Below are positions 63,677 through 64,000 of a stretch of 64,000 nt of DNA, piece after piece. Numbering within the stretch: position 1 is the first letter of the stretch; each line of letters begins with the position of its first letter. Position numbers and translations under genes: made by a program. The notes under the pieces are model-generated. The model was not told the origin of the DNA. It saw only the letters and a program-made list of their open reading frames with translations, and ran no database searches. Source of the DNA: Streptomyces sp. Tu 3180 (GTDB lineage Bacteria; Actinomycetota; Actinomycetes; Streptomycetales; Streptomycetaceae); the NCBI RefSeq assembly GCF_009852415.1, contig NZ_WOXS01000002.1, forward strand, positions 4,194,001 to 4,258,000. The letters are read 5' to 3'.

Positions 63677-64000
63677 GCTCGCGTCGCTCCTGTCTCGACG
63701 TCCACCGGCACGGGCCGGTCGGTTCCGTTGGCGGGCCGGTCGGCTCCGTGCGGGGTGCCGCCGGTGCCGCGGGCGTGCTTGGCCGCGTGGGCCGCTGCCG
63801 CCTCCCGGACCCAGGCGCCCTCCTCGTGGGCCCGCCTGCGCCGGCTCAGCCGCTGTTCGTTGCACGGGCCGTTGCCCTTGAGGACCTCCCGGAACTCGGT
63901 CCAGTCGATCGGGCCGAAGTCGTAGTGCCCGCGCTCCTCGTTCCACTTCAGGTCCGGGTCGGGGAGGGTGAGCCCGAGGGACTCGGCCTGGGGGACGCAG
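63673..64000 (-). CDS. paaA: Phenylacetyl-CoA epoxidase catalytic subunit PaaA, C-terminal part only
   Basis: The frame runs from the window edge to the TGA at 63675-63673, about 108 residues. Diagnostic C-terminal segments are FGPIDWTEFREVLKGNGPCN and RRRAHEEGAWVREAAA, followed by a variable Gly/Thr/Pro-rich tail ending VETGATRA. The diiron-binding region lies outside the window. As the first visible gene of the paaABCDE operon, it starts ring epoxidation of phenylacetyl-CoA. Confidence 0.92.
   Translation of the reverse strand, partial: CVPQAESLGLTLPDPDLKWNEERGHYDFGPIDWTEFREVLKGNGPCNEQRLSRRRRAHEEGAWVREAAAAHAAKHARGTGGTPHGADRPANGTDRPVPVDVETGATRA

Overview
The window is a stretch of a Streptomyces (or very close actinomycete) chromosome spanning the replication origin. 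The GC content is very high, GTG and TTG starts are frequent, and the gene order around oriC is the classic actinobacterial one: rpmH-rnpA-yidD-yidC-khpB-rsmG-parA-parB on one side, and dnaA-oriC-dnaN-gnd-recF-dciA-gyrB-gyrA-DUF3566-tRNA-Ile on the other. A gnd gene between dnaN and recF, a long acidic DnaA domain II, TTGTCCACA-type DnaA boxes, paired class E sortases, DLW-39 and DUF6344 proteins all point to Streptomyces. The assignment rests on gene content and order, not on a database match.

Layout. 1-9492 (+ strand): a partial DUF6049 membrane protein, the lipid II flippase MurJ, a pseudokinase with an extracytoplasmic discoidin-like domain, the ECF sigma factor SigM with its zinc-type anti-sigma factor, then trxB-trxA behind a textbook SigR promoter. 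9580-16593 (- strand): a GNAT protein, the parAB segregation genes and the rpmH-to-rsmG membrane-insertion/RNA block. 16594-29668 (+ strand): dnaA, oriC (two groups of DnaA boxes), dnaN, gnd, recF, dciA, gyrB, gyrA. 29790-36120: tRNA-Ile and tRNA-Ala, separated by about 6 kb of less conserved genes (LysE exporter, DUF6344, DLW-39, a secreted protein, a Ser/Thr kinase, an HTH regulator). 36243-51625: cell-envelope and division region (DUF5324, cyclophilin, rhomboid, a second DnaA-box cluster, crgA, DUF881, a small membrane protein, pabA/trpG, two sortases), then on the - strand fhaA-fhaB-pstP-rodA-pbpA-pknB. 52163-61026: tRNA-Leu, a MacB-type ABC exporter divergent from a two-component system, DUF2252, J-domain and rhodanese proteins. 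61070-64000: the - strand paaABCDE phenylacetyl-CoA epoxidase operon, cut at the window edge inside paaA.

How it works together. DnaA binds oriC and probably also the 38.8-39.1 kb box cluster, DnaN/RecF/DciA/gyrase serve the fork, and ParB loads on at least six perfect parS sites for ParA-driven segregation. MurJ, the pseudokinase, FhaA, PknB, PstP, RodA, PbpA and CrgA form a phospho-regulated peptidoglycan and division network at both ends of the region. Most notable are the extra-origin DnaA-box cluster, parS sites embedded in three reading frames as the same peptide VSRET, and parS sites placed at transcription terminators.
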